Source: Thalassospira australica
GTDB taxonomy: Bacteria > Pseudomonadota > Alphaproteobacteria > Rhodospirillales > Thalassospiraceae
NCBI RefSeq assembly: GCF_000763295.1
Contig: NZ_JRJE01000005.1
Coordinates: 1-64,000 of the forward strand
Direction of reading: 5' to 3'
DNA length: 64,000 nt
A program made the position numbers and the translations under genes. Each line of letters begins with the position of its first letter. Position 1 is the stretch's first letter. The notes under the pieces were generated by a model. It searched no databases and was not told where the DNA came from. It saw only the letters and a program-made list of their open reading frames with translations. This document shows, piece after piece, positions 63,987 to 64,000 of the stretch.

Positions 63987-64000
63987 TGAACGTCCGCTTT

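Overview
The window looks like a chromosomal segment of a marine alphaproteobacterium of the order Rhodospirillales, most like Thalassospira. This is inferred from gene content and protein character and has not been checked against a database. Supporting signs are a GcrA-type cell-cycle regulator, a PhaR-controlled polyhydroxyalkanoate (PHA) locus, a DtxR-type MntR, an NnrU-family protein, a PomAB-like flagellar stator and mostly high-GC third codon positions. It is mainly core genome: there is no rRNA, CRISPR array or prophage, one tRNA, one insertion sequence and one MITE-like repeat.

Layout, 1-22 kb: an Lrp/AsnC gene broken by an in-frame stop lies opposite a gate-domain membrane protein. 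Then come a class III-like PHA synthase pair (phaE-phaC), divergent phaR, a small unknown gene, an XRE regulator, and the block rplU-rpmA-obg-proB, which is interrupted after the rpmA terminator by a 266-bp inverted-repeat element. A tRNA-Ser is followed by a surface-glycan islet (DegT aminotransferase, DUF616 glycosyltransferase, asparagine synthase). Next are mntR and a divergent four-gene Mn/Zn ABC transporter, a secreted HExxH protein, an IS630-family element placed exactly in the overlapping stop codons of two convergent genes, and a siderophore-interacting protein.

Layout, 22-51 kb: motA-motB with a pseudo-receiver/pentapeptide-repeat gene, mutL, two M16 peptidase genes, a DUF3035 lipoprotein, lspA, ileS, ribF, a PhaJ-like hydratase, a methyltransferase, a sterol-desaturase-type hydroxylase, an M23 peptidase, an MHYT-GGDEF-EAL protein, a 39-residue membrane peptide, ACT-domain and NUDIX proteins, a B12-domain-like protein, NnrU, gcrA, cpdB and an MFS/AraC pair.

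Layout, 51-64 kb: two tandem, diverged copies of a two-gene module, each an uncharacterised protein with a shared DWGE-SHILPGRR-GEPNH motif divergent from an AraC-type regulator. These are followed by a DMT exporter, a glutarate/glutaryl-CoA operon (gcdH, CoA-transferase, ketopantoate reductase) with a divergent LysR regulator, and an unknown translationally coupled gene pair.

How genes work together: PhaE/PhaC make PHA, PhaR represses, and the PhaJ-like enzyme could feed monomers; TGC/GCA palindromes lie at both phaR and phaJ. MntR probably controls the transporter beside it. LspA processes lipoproteins and is co-transcribed with one. CoA-transferase plus GcdH converts glutarate to crotonyl-CoA. 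The duplicated AraC/unknown-protein module, one copy of which has a good Fur-like box, is the best candidate here for an undescribed system.
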